Source: Bacteroidales bacterium
GTDB lineage: Bacteria > Bacteroidota > Bacteroidia > Bacteroidales > F082
Assembly (NCBI GenBank): GCA_023229245.1
Contig: JALNZU010000002.1
Location: forward strand, 169,083-233,082
Direction: 5' to 3'
Length of the DNA: 64,000 nt
Shown here: piece by piece, positions 46,952 through 55,282 of the stretch
Position numbering within the stretch: position 1 is the stretch's first letter
How the letters are laid out: every line of letters starts with the position of its first letter
The notes under the pieces: model-generated
Databases searched by the model: none
The model's input: only the letters and a program-made list of their open reading frames with translations
What the model was told of the DNA's origin: nothing
Program-made: the position numbers and the translations under genes

Positions 46952-47320
46952 ATGAAAACAGTTGTTACTATCGGCCTACTGATAGTGTCCAATGTATTTA
47001 TGACATTAGCCTGGTATGGCCATCTGAAGTTCAAGGATATGGCAGGTTTCGATCAGCTTACTTTATTCTGGATCATCTTGATAAGCTGGTCTGTAGCGCT
47101 ATTTGAATATGTGTTTCAGGTACCAGCCAACCGCATTGGCTATCAGGCTTATGGAGGGCCATTTAGTTTGGTTGAGCTCAAGGTATTGCAGGAGGTGATC
47201 ACTTTGAGTGTGTTTGTGATTTTTTCGCTGTTGATTTTTCGTGATGAAAGTTTCACCATGAATCATGTAATAGGTTTTATTTTTTTGATTTTAGCCGTCT
47301 ATTTTATTTTTAAAAAATAA
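46952..47320 (+). CDS. DUF486 / DMT-like small membrane protein
   Basis: 122 residues with four membrane helices and no soluble domain. LLIVSNVFMTLAWYGHLKF, LFEYVFQVPANRIGY and the C-terminal MNHVIGFIFLILAVYFIFKK fit DUF486, a family related to drug/metabolite transporters. Substrate unknown. Alone; the following acidic-protein gene has its own promoter-like element. Confidence 0.88.
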   Translation: MKTVVTIGLLIVSNVFMTLAWYGHLKFKDMAGFDQLTLFWIILISWSVALFEYVFQVPANRIGYQAYGGPFSLVELKVLQEVITLSVFVIFSLLIFRDESFTMNHVIGFIFLILAVYFIFKK

Positions 47321-47356
47321 TTTTACAGTTTTTCGTGCACTACTTTAGTTATGCAC

Positions 47357-47364
47357 TACATTTG
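47357..47364 (+). promoter_or_regulatory. Bacteroidota-type -7 element
   Basis: TACATTTG, 34 bases before the acidic-protein gene. Confidence 0.45.
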
Positions 47365-47398
47365 AAAAATTTTTAACCCATAATATTATTCAAGCACT

Positions 47399-47767
47399 AT
47401 GAAGTTTTATGACATTGATTCCGAATTTACTTTTGGGAAATATGAAGGAAAGACGATACGGGAAGTATTTGAAAAAGACCCGAACTATATTGAGTTTTGT
47501 TTCAATAATATTGATGAGTTTTATGTTTCACCGGAAGTGATGAAAGAGTTGCGTCAGATCAATCCCAGATATACTGGTCCCAGTTTGCAAGAAATGGATG
47601 ATGATGTTTTGGATTCATATCTAGAGGAAATTGGCGAGTTGGATGAGTTGGGTGATGCATATGCCGAAGATGAGGATTTCAACTGGGAGGATGAGGATAT
47701 AGAAATTGATGATGATTTCGATGACTTTGACAGCGGCTTTGACGACTTTGATGGAGATGACTTTTAG
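47399..47767 (+). CDS. small protein with ExoX-like C-terminal domain and acidic tail
   Basis: 122 residues. The first 60 (FTFGKYEGKTIREVFEKDPNYIEFCFNNI) match the short domain found at the C terminus of exodeoxyribonuclease X-like proteins, here without any nuclease domain. From about residue 66 it is overwhelmingly Asp/Glu, ending in DD(F) repeats, which suggests a DNA mimic or a flexible protein-binding tail. It is convergent with ligA, 44 bases apart. Role unknown; a DNA-related one is a guess from domain and neighbour. Confidence 0.75.
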   Translation: MKFYDIDSEFTFGKYEGKTIREVFEKDPNYIEFCFNNIDEFYVSPEVMKELRQINPRYTGPSLQEMDDDVLDSYLEEIGELDELGDAYAEDEDFNWEDEDIEIDDDFDDFDSGFDDFDGDDF

Positions 47768-47811
47768 TTTATCCAACTACTATTTGGTCTAATTAGTCGG
47801 CTCTTTGGCAC

Positions 47812-49857
47812 TCAGATATCCAGCATATCTAAAAACTCTGTTTCGGTCAGTAGGGTAATACCAAGCTCGTTAGCTCGTTGTCGTTTAGCAGGCCCTATAT
47901 TAGCTCCAGCTAAAAGATAATTTGTTTTAGCCGAGACAGAGCTTGTATTTTTCCCTCCATGCTGTTCGATCAACTGCTTCAACTCTTCTCGAGTATATTT
48001 TTCAAAAGTTCCGCTGATCACGATATTCATGCCTTGCAGAGGTCCGTCAGCGGATTTCTTTATTTGATTTTGCTCCATCTGTAGGCCAGCAACCCTCAGC
48101 TCTTCAATCATTTTGATATTATCCGTATCATCAAAATAAGCGCCTAGTGAAGCTGCTATTTTTTCACCTACCTCATCAATCATAAGCAGTTCATCATAAG
48201 TGGCATCCATCAACCTATCCATAGAAGGTATTGCTTCGGCCACCTTTTTGGCTACCGTTTCTCCAACAAAACGGATTCCAAGTGCAAACAACACACGCTC
48301 AAAGGGAACTGATAAAGACAGTTTGATATTGTTTAAAATATTTTCAGTAGTTTTCTCTCTGAAGCCTACCACACGTCTCTTGCCATCCTCCGAAATAAAT
48401 TCTTTTTCCAACCCAAAAAGGTTTTCATATTTAAGATGGTAGAAGTCTGACGGCTTACGAACTAAGCCTTTATCGAACAACAATTCAATACGTCCTTCAC
48501 CAAGGCCTTCAATATTCATTGCTTTACGACTGATAAAATGTTCGAGCTTTCCTTTTATCTGTGGTGGACAGTGGTAGCTGTTCGGGCAGTAGTGAGCTGC
48601 TTCTCCTTCTTGCCTGAACAGCAAGGTATCACATTCGGGGCAACGTTTGATAAATAGAATCCTGGGCGCATCAACCGAACGTAATTCAACTACAGTCTTA
48701 GTGATCTTTGGAATGATCTCGCCTCCTTTTTCAACGACAACAGTATCGTTGAGATGCAGATCAAGCTGCTCCATGATATCGGCATTATGCAGGCTGGCTC
48801 TTTTCACTATGGTACCAGCCAGAAGCACAGGTTCTAAATTGGCTACCGGTGTTACCGCACCCGTCCTACCCACTTGATAATCAACCGACAATAGTTTAGT
48901 CCGAGCTTCTTCGGCTTTATATTTATAAGCAATTGCCCATCGTGGTGACTTAGCAGTATATCCTAATTGTTGCTGATATGCAAAGCTATTGACTTTGATC
49001 ACTATCCCATCAATATCATAGGGTAATGAAGTACGTTCTTTTTTCCAATCATGTATAAATTCAAGTATCTCATCTTCATTATGACATAAAGCCATTTGGT
49101 GAGGGATACGAAAGCCCCATGTACGGGCTGTCTGCAAACTTTCGTAATGCGATTCAAAATTTAATGTATCGCCAATCAGATGATACAACCAGCAGTCGAG
49201 CCTTCGATGAGCAACTTCAGCCGAATCCTGTAGCTTCAGTGTACCGGCTGCTGCATTACGCGGATTGGCAAACAAAGACATTCCCTTTTCTTCCCGTTGC
49301 AAGTTAAGCGCTGAGAAATTCTGATGCGAAAGGTATATCTCACCTCTTATCTCGAAATAGTCAGGAAAATCACCTTTCAGTCGTAAAGGGATACTTCGTA
49401 TAGTACGCACATTGGCAGTTACATCATCCCCTCTTGTACCATCACCACGTGTGACGGCTCTGACCAACAACCCTTTTTCATAATGGAGGCTGATCGCCAC
49501 CCCGTCAAACTTTAATTCACAAACATATTCAGGTTTCAAGCCTAAGCTTCGTTCAGTACGATTCACAAACTCAGCCACTTCCATTTCGTTGTATGAGTTT
49601 GACAACGACAACATAGGATACTGATGTGACACTACTTCAAACACTTTGGTTACCGTTCCACCCACCCGTTGCGTAGGAGAATCGTTGCGGCGCAGTGAAG
49701 GGAATTCCGTTTCCAGAGCTATGAGTTCCTCCATCAGCATATCGTAGTCATAATCTGATATTTCAGGAGTAGCCTCATCGTAGTATAAACGGTTATGATA
49801 ATTGATGACCTTTACAAGTTCCTCTATTCTTTTAGCAGCATGTTCAAAGGATGACAT
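47812..49857 (-). CDS. ligA: NAD-dependent DNA ligase
   Basis: Seals nicks in DNA using NAD+. 681 residues, full length. The adenylated lysine is K116 in CELKFDGVA. The four-cysteine zinc finger (CPECDTLLF...YCPNSYHC), helix-hairpin-helix repeats (IEGLGEGRIELLF, FVGETVAKKVAE, IDEVGEKIAASL) and the C-terminal BRCT domain (GMNIVISGTF...HGGKNTSSVSAKTNYLLAG) are all there. Ten bases after the membrane glycosyltransferase gene, so perhaps cotranscribed. Confidence 0.97.
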   Translation of the reverse strand: MSSFEHAAKRIEELVKVINYHNRLYYDEATPEISDYDYDMLMEELIALETEFPSLRRNDSPTQRVGGTVTKVFEVVSHQYPMLSLSNSYNEMEVAEFVNRTERSLGLKPEYVCELKFDGVAISLHYEKGLLVRAVTRGDGTRGDDVTANVRTIRSIPLRLKGDFPDYFEIRGEIYLSHQNFSALNLQREEKGMSLFANPRNAAAGTLKLQDSAEVAHRRLDCWLYHLIGDTLNFESHYESLQTARTWGFRIPHQMALCHNEDEILEFIHDWKKERTSLPYDIDGIVIKVNSFAYQQQLGYTAKSPRWAIAYKYKAEEARTKLLSVDYQVGRTGAVTPVANLEPVLLAGTIVKRASLHNADIMEQLDLHLNDTVVVEKGGEIIPKITKTVVELRSVDAPRILFIKRCPECDTLLFRQEGEAAHYCPNSYHCPPQIKGKLEHFISRKAMNIEGLGEGRIELLFDKGLVRKPSDFYHLKYENLFGLEKEFISEDGKRRVVGFREKTTENILNNIKLSLSVPFERVLFALGIRFVGETVAKKVAEAIPSMDRLMDATYDELLMIDEVGEKIAASLGAYFDDTDNIKMIEELRVAGLQMEQNQIKKSADGPLQGMNIVISGTFEKYTREELKQLIEQHGGKNTSSVSAKTNYLLAGANIGPAKRQRANELGITLLTETEFLDMLDI

Positions 49858-49867
49858 ATAGTGTTGG

Positions 49868-51403
49868 TTAAGGTTGTGATGAAATATTTCTATATAAAAA
49901 TATTTCGACTCGATGATGAGAGCCTATCGCTCTATGGAAAAATCTTTCAATTAAACCTGGCGTAAATTTGGCTTCCAACTGCAAATCAGGAAATACAGTC
50001 TTCATGGAATCAACCCGCATATCTAATGAGGAAGCTCCTTTAAACAACACAAATATATCCTCTTGCATCTTGAATGTGTGAGCTGGTACCTGATTCATTC
50101 CGTTTTGAGTATTGATGGCAATGTATTCAATTTGTTTACCGGAAAAAAATACAGGTACAACTATATCGTTCTCAGGCTGATTAGCTTCAACGATTAGTAG
50201 CTTGTTCTCCGGGAAATTTTTCAAATATTTCATTGCCTCAACCGATGCTTTATTAGGATACAAAGGTGTAACCGTCAGTAGCAACAGCATGTTCATTCCC
50301 CAAATAAAGCCCCAAACAACTTTTCGTATGAAGGGATGCTTGTTCCAAAAATTCAAGGTTTCGGCATATTCCTGCCATCCGGCCATTCCAAGCACAATAA
50401 TAAATGGGAGCATAGCAATCAGCGGGCGATGTGAGTTATAAGGCAGGATCAGATATACTGTCATAAACAAAAAGACCGGCAAAAAAAGTAAGAAATTCTT
50501 CTTCCAGTTTCGGAGCAATCCCCAGAGTAGCATCAGACTCAACGGTGGGAGTAACAGGATGAGTAGATCGGAAGCAAAATAATACCAGGAATCACCTGTA
50601 TAGCTATGGGCATGGTCTATAATATAGGAAAAAAAGTGAGTTTGATGATAAAACGGACGTCTCCATATCAACCAGTCAGCAAATCCTTCTACCAACAAAA
50701 ATGGAGCTAAGAATCCTAGACCTGCTGAGGCTAGTCCACGAGTATTCCCGGCTATGAGCAAAGCTAATGCCAGTCCGAGTATAAAAATAAGTATGGGATA
50801 ATGTACAGAAAAGGCTAATCCCAATAGAAAGCCTGCTACCACAAAAGATGTTTTATGATAGCCTGGCTGTTGTCCCAGACGTATTTGTTCCTGCCTTACT
50901 ATGATCAGCGTTCCATATAGAAGAAACGGCAACCCAGCCATCTCGGCCATAACCCTGACACTTAGAAACGGCATGAACCAATACACAGCTAATAACAATG
51001 CGATCCTGTAAGCCGTTTCTTTTGTAGTGATCAAACTCCCGATCCTATAGCCAAACGAGATGACAAACAAAGAGATACCGGCATGAAACAAGCGTACCAA
51101 TACCAACTTCCAAAGCGGATCGTAAATACCTACAAACTGAAACAGATGAAAAAACACAAAGTGAAATCCTGAGTAAAAGAATCCATTAGCCTGAACTGCT
51201 TCAGAAACTATATTAGGTGGGAATGAGGATAAATTATGTATGTCCCATACCCAATACTGCGCAAGCTCTACTACAGCAAAATGATCATCAAAGCTAGTAT
51301 ATCCACCTGAAAAGACAACTGATATAAACCTCAATATCATCCCTATAGCCATTACCGACAAAAATGGATGCTTATTTTTAAAGCGTATGAGACTGTGGAT
51401 CAT
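49868..51403 (-). CDS. GT-C-type membrane glycosyltransferase
   Basis: 511 residues with about ten membrane segments. After the first helix comes SGGYTSFDDHFAVVELAQYW, where the paired Asp residues match the catalytic acidic loop of GT-C mannosyltransferases (Alg9/PIG-B-like). It probably adds a sugar from a lipid carrier to an envelope glycan or protein. Upstream lies the REPIN-like array and downstream, 10 bases on, ligA. Confidence 0.8.
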   Translation of the reverse strand: MIHSLIRFKNKHPFLSVMAIGMILRFISVVFSGGYTSFDDHFAVVELAQYWVWDIHNLSSFPPNIVSEAVQANGFFYSGFHFVFFHLFQFVGIYDPLWKLVLVRLFHAGISLFVISFGYRIGSLITTKETAYRIALLLAVYWFMPFLSVRVMAEMAGLPFLLYGTLIIVRQEQIRLGQQPGYHKTSFVVAGFLLGLAFSVHYPILIFILGLALALLIAGNTRGLASAGLGFLAPFLLVEGFADWLIWRRPFYHQTHFFSYIIDHAHSYTGDSWYYFASDLLILLLPPLSLMLLWGLLRNWKKNFLLFLPVFLFMTVYLILPYNSHRPLIAMLPFIIVLGMAGWQEYAETLNFWNKHPFIRKVVWGFIWGMNMLLLLTVTPLYPNKASVEAMKYLKNFPENKLLIVEANQPENDIVVPVFFSGKQIEYIAINTQNGMNQVPAHTFKMQEDIFVLFKGASSLDMRVDSMKTVFPDLQLEAKFTPGLIERFFHRAIGSHHRVEIFLYRNISSQP

Positions 51404-51425
51404 ACTACTATTGATTTACAGTTGA

Positions 51426-51433
51426 CAAAAATA
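51426..51433 (-). promoter_or_regulatory. Bacteroidota-type -7 element
   Basis: TATTTTTG on the minus strand, 23 bases before the glycosyltransferase start; may drive ligA as well. Confidence 0.45.
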
Positions 51434-51555
51434 CCTGTTTATAACTAAAAACGAAAATAAACTTTTATTAGCGTAATCTGCGGGAGGCATAAACCATGAT
51501 CCGGGAAAGTGTATGCCCTAACGGGCAATGGTTTTTTGTTTCTTATGTTTTTTTA

Positions 51556-51633
51556 TTGATATGTATGCCCTGACAGGCAATGGGTTGACTGAATTCGTGC
51601 GTTCGTCAATAGCCCGTAGGGCTTGCATATCAA
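51556..51633. repeat. inverted pair of palindromes (REPIN-like hairpin), copy A
   Basis: Starts TTGATATG and ends CATATCAA, so the outer 8 bases are complementary; each arm carries its own GCCC/GGGC palindrome, around a spacer of about 20 bases. The whole 78-nt piece can fold as one hairpin. Confidence 0.75.
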
Positions 51634-51900
51634 TAGAACATAGAGTTTAGAAGATGAAATTGATAGCCCGTAGGGCTTACACTGTAGGGAGATGTTTGAG
51701 AGAGAACGATGGAATGATTAAATTTTAATCGGATTACGGATAAGAAAAATTCAGCTTTTATTGACGTAATCTGCAGAGGACATAAACCGTGATTTGCGGA
51801 AGTGTATGCCCTGACGGGCAATGTTGATCTACCGTTCAATGCTATCTGTTGGTATGTATGTCCTGACGAGCAATGTTGATCTACCGTTCAATGCTATCTG

Positions 51901-51978
51901 TTGATATGTATGCCCTAACGGGCAATGGGTTGACTGAATTCGTGCGTTCGTCAATAGCCCGTAGGGCTTGCATATCAA
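51901..51978. repeat. inverted pair of palindromes (REPIN-like hairpin), copy B
   Basis: Same 78-nt layout as copy A, 345 bp away, with the first palindrome in its better form TGCCCTAACGGGCA. Ends are again TTGATATG and CATATCAA. Confidence 0.75.
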
Positions 51979-52187
51979 TAGAACATAGAGTTTAGAAGAT
52001 GAAATTGATAGCCCGTAGGGCTTACACTGTAGGGAGATGTTTGAGAGAGAACGATGGAATGATTAGATTTTAATAGGATTGCGGATAAGAAAAATTCAGC
52101 GTTAATAGGCGTAATCTGCGGAGGACATAAACCATGATCTGCAGGAAAGAAATATCAACTGTAAGCTTCGGCAGACTTATCCTTCAA

Positions 52188-53474
52188 TCAATGTTGATTT
52201 ATTATTGTATTCCGATCTGGATCTTTTCTGCTGAGTGGCATAGTCATACAACGTGCACCACCTCCACCCCTTGACAGCTCGTCTCCCCTTATTGTAATGA
52301 CATATTTCTGATAGTCACTGAGCTTGATGCGACGGCTAAGTAGTTCGTGTGCCGGAATCACGGCATATCCATTATCGCTTAATGACTCAATGCTATGCCG
52401 ATTGCGTGCATATCCTATCACCTTACCAGGACCTACAGCAAAAAAGTTTGCTCCACTTTGCCATTGTTCCTGTTCCATTGCGATGCTATCTGTTGAGCCA
52501 CCACAATACAAAGGTTCTAATTCCATGCCTAAGGATCGAAGGGTATTCAGCAGACCATCAGTTTTTTTGATCTGGACGAGATTTCCGTTATCAACTATTA
52601 AGTGATAGGTGTTATATCGATTGGTCCGCTGTATCACAGGCTCATAGATCATACACTGGTGAGTATCAAGAAAAGTAAATACCATATCCAAATGGATGAA
52701 TGATTTAGGGCTGGCTGGTAATTCCTGTATGATCAGGTGACGGGTTTGCGGCATGGTCTTCATCCATTCGATCAAGCTATCAATCCCATAGCTATTGGTT
52801 CGTGAACTGAGACCGCACAGCAAAATATCTTCTCTGGCAATCAGCACATCCCCCCCTTCAATATGTACCTGAGTCGGATGTTCACTGAACGACGACAAAT
52901 TAATTGCAGAAGAAGCAAACACCGGATGCGACTCAAATATCGCTTCCATAATATATGCTTCACGCTGACGCACATGTGTCGCCATCCCACCAATCAGGAC
53001 ATGATTGTTAATACTAAAAGATGGGTCGCGAGTAAAAAAGAGATTTGGTATAGGTGGTAAGGCAAACCGATTCTTATCTAAATATTTGGTAAAGGTGTTC
53101 CTTTTCACATTCACTCCTTCTATCAGTTGGTTAGCTAACGCTTCCGGTTCAGCATCCATGAGCTGATGAAAAAGTCCGTTGCTGGTTTCATGCCCACAGA
53201 CACGTTCAATCAGACGACGTTTAGTCTCTTGTAACGATAAAACATCGATCAATAATTCACGTACTTCTAACACCTGAGCTACTTCTTTAAGCACGCTATT
53301 GAATTCATCGTGCTCGGGCCGGGCAACACTTAGGTTAAGCAAATCGTTGTACAGCTCATGCGATGCATGCTCTGGCGACATGCCTTGTATCTCGGGGCCT
53401 GGACTGTGCGTAATAACATATTCTAACTCACCAATTTCGCTATTGACTTGTGCCTTAATGGTTTTCTCTGACAT
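52188..53474 (-). CDS. arcA: arginine deiminase
   Basis: Converts arginine to citrulline and ammonia. 428 residues. Catalytic motifs are intact: FTRDPSFSINN, EGGDVLI, the HLDMVFTFLD His/Asp segment, and the nucleophile Cys (about 409) in GGGGARCMTMP. It stands alone: no ornithine carbamoyltransferase, carbamate kinase or arginine/ornithine antiporter gene is near, so here it may serve arginine breakdown without the full ATP-yielding ADI operon. Confidence 0.95.
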   Translation of the reverse strand: MSEKTIKAQVNSEIGELEYVITHSPGPEIQGMSPEHASHELYNDLLNLSVARPEHDEFNSVLKEVAQVLEVRELLIDVLSLQETKRRLIERVCGHETSNGLFHQLMDAEPEALANQLIEGVNVKRNTFTKYLDKNRFALPPIPNLFFTRDPSFSINNHVLIGGMATHVRQREAYIMEAIFESHPVFASSAINLSSFSEHPTQVHIEGGDVLIAREDILLCGLSSRTNSYGIDSLIEWMKTMPQTRHLIIQELPASPKSFIHLDMVFTFLDTHQCMIYEPVIQRTNRYNTYHLIVDNGNLVQIKKTDGLLNTLRSLGMELEPLYCGGSTDSIAMEQEQWQSGANFFAVGPGKVIGYARNRHSIESLSDNGYAVIPAHELLSRRIKLSDYQKYVITIRGDELSRGGGGARCMTMPLSRKDPDRNTIINQH

Positions 53475-53540
53475 AAATTAAGTTAAGGGAATAAGCTTCA
53501 TCTTATTGAATAACAAACGCTTAATCAGATTTTTAATCTG

Positions 53541-53548
53541 CAAAGATA
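53541..53548 (-). promoter_or_regulatory. Bacteroidota-type -7 element of arcA
   Basis: TATCTTTG on the minus strand, 67 bases before arcA. Confidence 0.5.
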
Positions 53549-53778
53549 AGAAAATTGGTTTGTTATTCTTATGCTCTTTTCTGCTATAAGTATTTTTTCC
53601 AATGGAGTGTTGATTGGGTGCAAACGAAACGAACATACAATGGATGCTATGATTTTTATATTTCTAAACTATACATCTTAATATCAACATATTAAATATA
53701 ATTTCTAAGTGTAATATTCTCAATTTAATCTGTATTTTACTTCTGAGCTAATTATTTAGCAGAAAAAGTCAAAAAAAG

Positions 53779-53810
53779 TTTGATTTTTTGAAGAAAACTA
53801 ATTAATTTTA
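53779..53810 (+). promoter_or_regulatory. probable promoter, -33 and -7
   Basis: TTTG at 53779-53782 and TAATTTTA at 53803-53810 (last base off consensus), 20 bases apart, 25 bases before the gene at 53836. Confidence 0.4.
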
Positions 53811-53835
53811 CAACAAACCTAATCCTATTAGAGCC

Positions 53836-54546
53836 ATGAAAGAACTAATTACAGAGCGTTTCGGAACACTCATAAAACAAGAATCCCTCACTTGTGTTGA
53901 AAACGAATTATTAATGCCAGACACTTGCGTCTTAGAAGCCATCTCGCCTTTTTATGGCTATTACGACAGTGTAACTACCGGTTCCAAGCCATTGTATCTC
54001 TATCTGATGCTTGACGATACTCACAGCTTAGATGAGGTGCATATAGCGATCTTCAATGTTGAAAAAAAGGCCGGATTCCCGTTCGACGCTGTTAAAGCAT
54101 GTATAGATATTGGTGGACTCACGCAGGTAAACGCCATACGTGTGCGCAGCCTTGAGCGATACAACCAAATTGCAGAGCTGCAGAAACTATTAATTAATGA
54201 AGGTATCCGATTCAGGAAAAAAACCAGAGCTATAGAAAATTTTCCAGCCTTGATACGGTTAGAGAAGTTCTTCTTTGTCGAAGACTGGGGCGATGGGATG
54301 TACTTTGATCATAAGGTACCTCATCACGGCTATTTCGAGATAACCAAAGTGATAAGCTGGTCTGAATGTGTAGAACTCACCCGAGAAGCTAAGTATGATA
54401 CCAATCTGCTCTTTTTTGATGCCGGTTTGGCACGTTTCTACAGCGGATCAGGCTTTACTAATCTGATACGAATCTATAAAGAACACCTTGACCGCATGCA
54501 GTTGGAAGCCATCAAAAAACGATACCTGCATCTGATGGGTACATAA
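53836..54546 (+). CDS. conserved protein of unknown function
   Basis: 236 residues, soluble, no signal peptide or membrane segment. I do not recognise the family. Notable segments are SPFYGYYDS near 37-45, a LYLYLMLDD strand, a repeated-looking basic stretch RFRKKTRAIENFPALIRLEKFFFVEDW, and DHKVPHHGYFEI. Its own promoter-like element and the good codon pattern make it a real gene. The neighbour tpx is 145 bases downstream on the same strand. Confidence 0.75.
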   Translation: MKELITERFGTLIKQESLTCVENELLMPDTCVLEAISPFYGYYDSVTTGSKPLYLYLMLDDTHSLDEVHIAIFNVEKKAGFPFDAVKACIDIGGLTQVNAIRVRSLERYNQIAELQKLLINEGIRFRKKTRAIENFPALIRLEKFFFVEDWGDGMYFDHKVPHHGYFEITKVISWSECVELTREAKYDTNLLFFDAGLARFYSGSGFTNLIRIYKEHLDRMQLEAIKKRYLHLMGT

Positions 54547-54691
54547 ATGATATGACTTCATCTGATACATGTCGTAAATCGGTAGGAAACAAGAATAAAA
54601 TTTTGATTTTCGTTGGCTGCCTGCTGAACTTTTCTTTAGCAGGGCTGTTTAAAGTGCACAATATAATTATAGAATTTAATTTTTTAATATT

Positions 54692-55192
54692 ATGGCAACA
54701 ATCACCTTTCATGGTAAGCCTGTTGAGACTGTCGGCATCTTGCCCAAGTCTGGCCAACAGGCACCTGACTTCAAACTCGTCAAATCCGATTTAAGCACCT
54801 TCACTCTTGCTGATCTTAAAGGCAAAAAAGCTGTCTTAAACATTTTCCCAAGCCTTGATACTGGCGTTTGCGCTGCCTCAGTCCGCCGGTTCAATGCCGA
54901 AGCTGCTGCATTGGATAATGCTGTTGTAGTCTGTATTTCTAAAGACCTACCTTTTGCTCACAGTAGATTTTGCGCTGCAGAAGGCATAGAAAACGTCATC
55001 ACAGCAAGCGACTTTCGCAATGGAAACTTCGGAACAGATTATGGCCTTACAATTAGCAATGGACCTTTGGAAGGATTACATTCCAGATCGGTAGTAGTGT
55101 TGGATGAGAACGGAAAAATAATTTATACCGAACAAGTATCGGAAATAGCTGAAGAACCTAACTACGAAAAAGCGTTACAGGCATTGAACTAA
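54692..55192 (+). CDS. tpx: thiol peroxidase (atypical 2-Cys peroxiredoxin)
   Basis: Reduces hydrogen peroxide and alkyl hydroperoxides using thioredoxin. 166 residues. The peroxidatic Cys is C60 in PSLDTGVC with T57, and the resolving Cys is C94 in SRFCAAEGIENV, the arrangement that defines Tpx. Cytoplasmic here, no signal peptide. A bidirectional terminator follows. Confidence 0.96.
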   Translation: MATITFHGKPVETVGILPKSGQQAPDFKLVKSDLSTFTLADLKGKKAVLNIFPSLDTGVCAASVRRFNAEAAALDNAVVVCISKDLPFAHSRFCAAEGIENVITASDFRNGNFGTDYGLTISNGPLEGLHSRSVVVLDENGKIIYTEQVSEIAEEPNYEKALQALN

Positions 55193-55230
55193 TCCAAGCC
55201 GAAAAGTATTTGTATCCATTAGGATTTTAG

Positions 55231-55261
55231 AAAAAAGCTACTCGATTGAAGTAGCTTTTTT
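55231..55261. terminator. bidirectional terminator
   Basis: 12-bp perfect stem (55231-55242 and 55250-55261), 7-base loop, A6/T6 in the stem. Serves the convergent tpx and M16 peptidase genes. Confidence 0.9.
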
Positions 55262-55282
55262 CACTATTTATTATGATGATCT

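Larger units (their letters stand above)
51465..52145. repeat. REPIN-like array of short palindromes and 345-bp direct repeats
   Basis: Intergenic array. Two copies of a roughly 245-bp unit, 51556-51800 and 51901-52145, lie 345 bp apart with only about ten differences; a third partial copy of the unit end is at 51465-51530. Nine small palindromes occur: TGCCC-TAAC/TGAC-GGGCA type at 51514, 51566, 51807, 51859 and 51911, and AGCCC-GTA-GGGCT type at 51611, 51665, 51956 and 52010. The two types are near reverse complements of each other and sit as inverted pairs. Nothing is coded here that I trust. Confidence 0.85.
53475..53835. other. intergenic region between arcA and the conserved unknown
   Basis: 361 bases, very AT-rich, with a promoter-like element on each strand (53541-53548 minus; 53779-53810 plus). 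No gene or hairpin seen. Confidence 0.5.

Noticed and set aside
51630..51839. 69-codon minus-strand frame in the repeat array
   Set aside because: Lies inside non-coding repeats; the copy B counterpart does not keep an equally supported frame.
51465..52145. Palindrome array as a CRISPR array
   Set aside because: Spacings are irregular, palindromes are 13-14 bases and the intervening sequence is itself duplicated; no cas genes.
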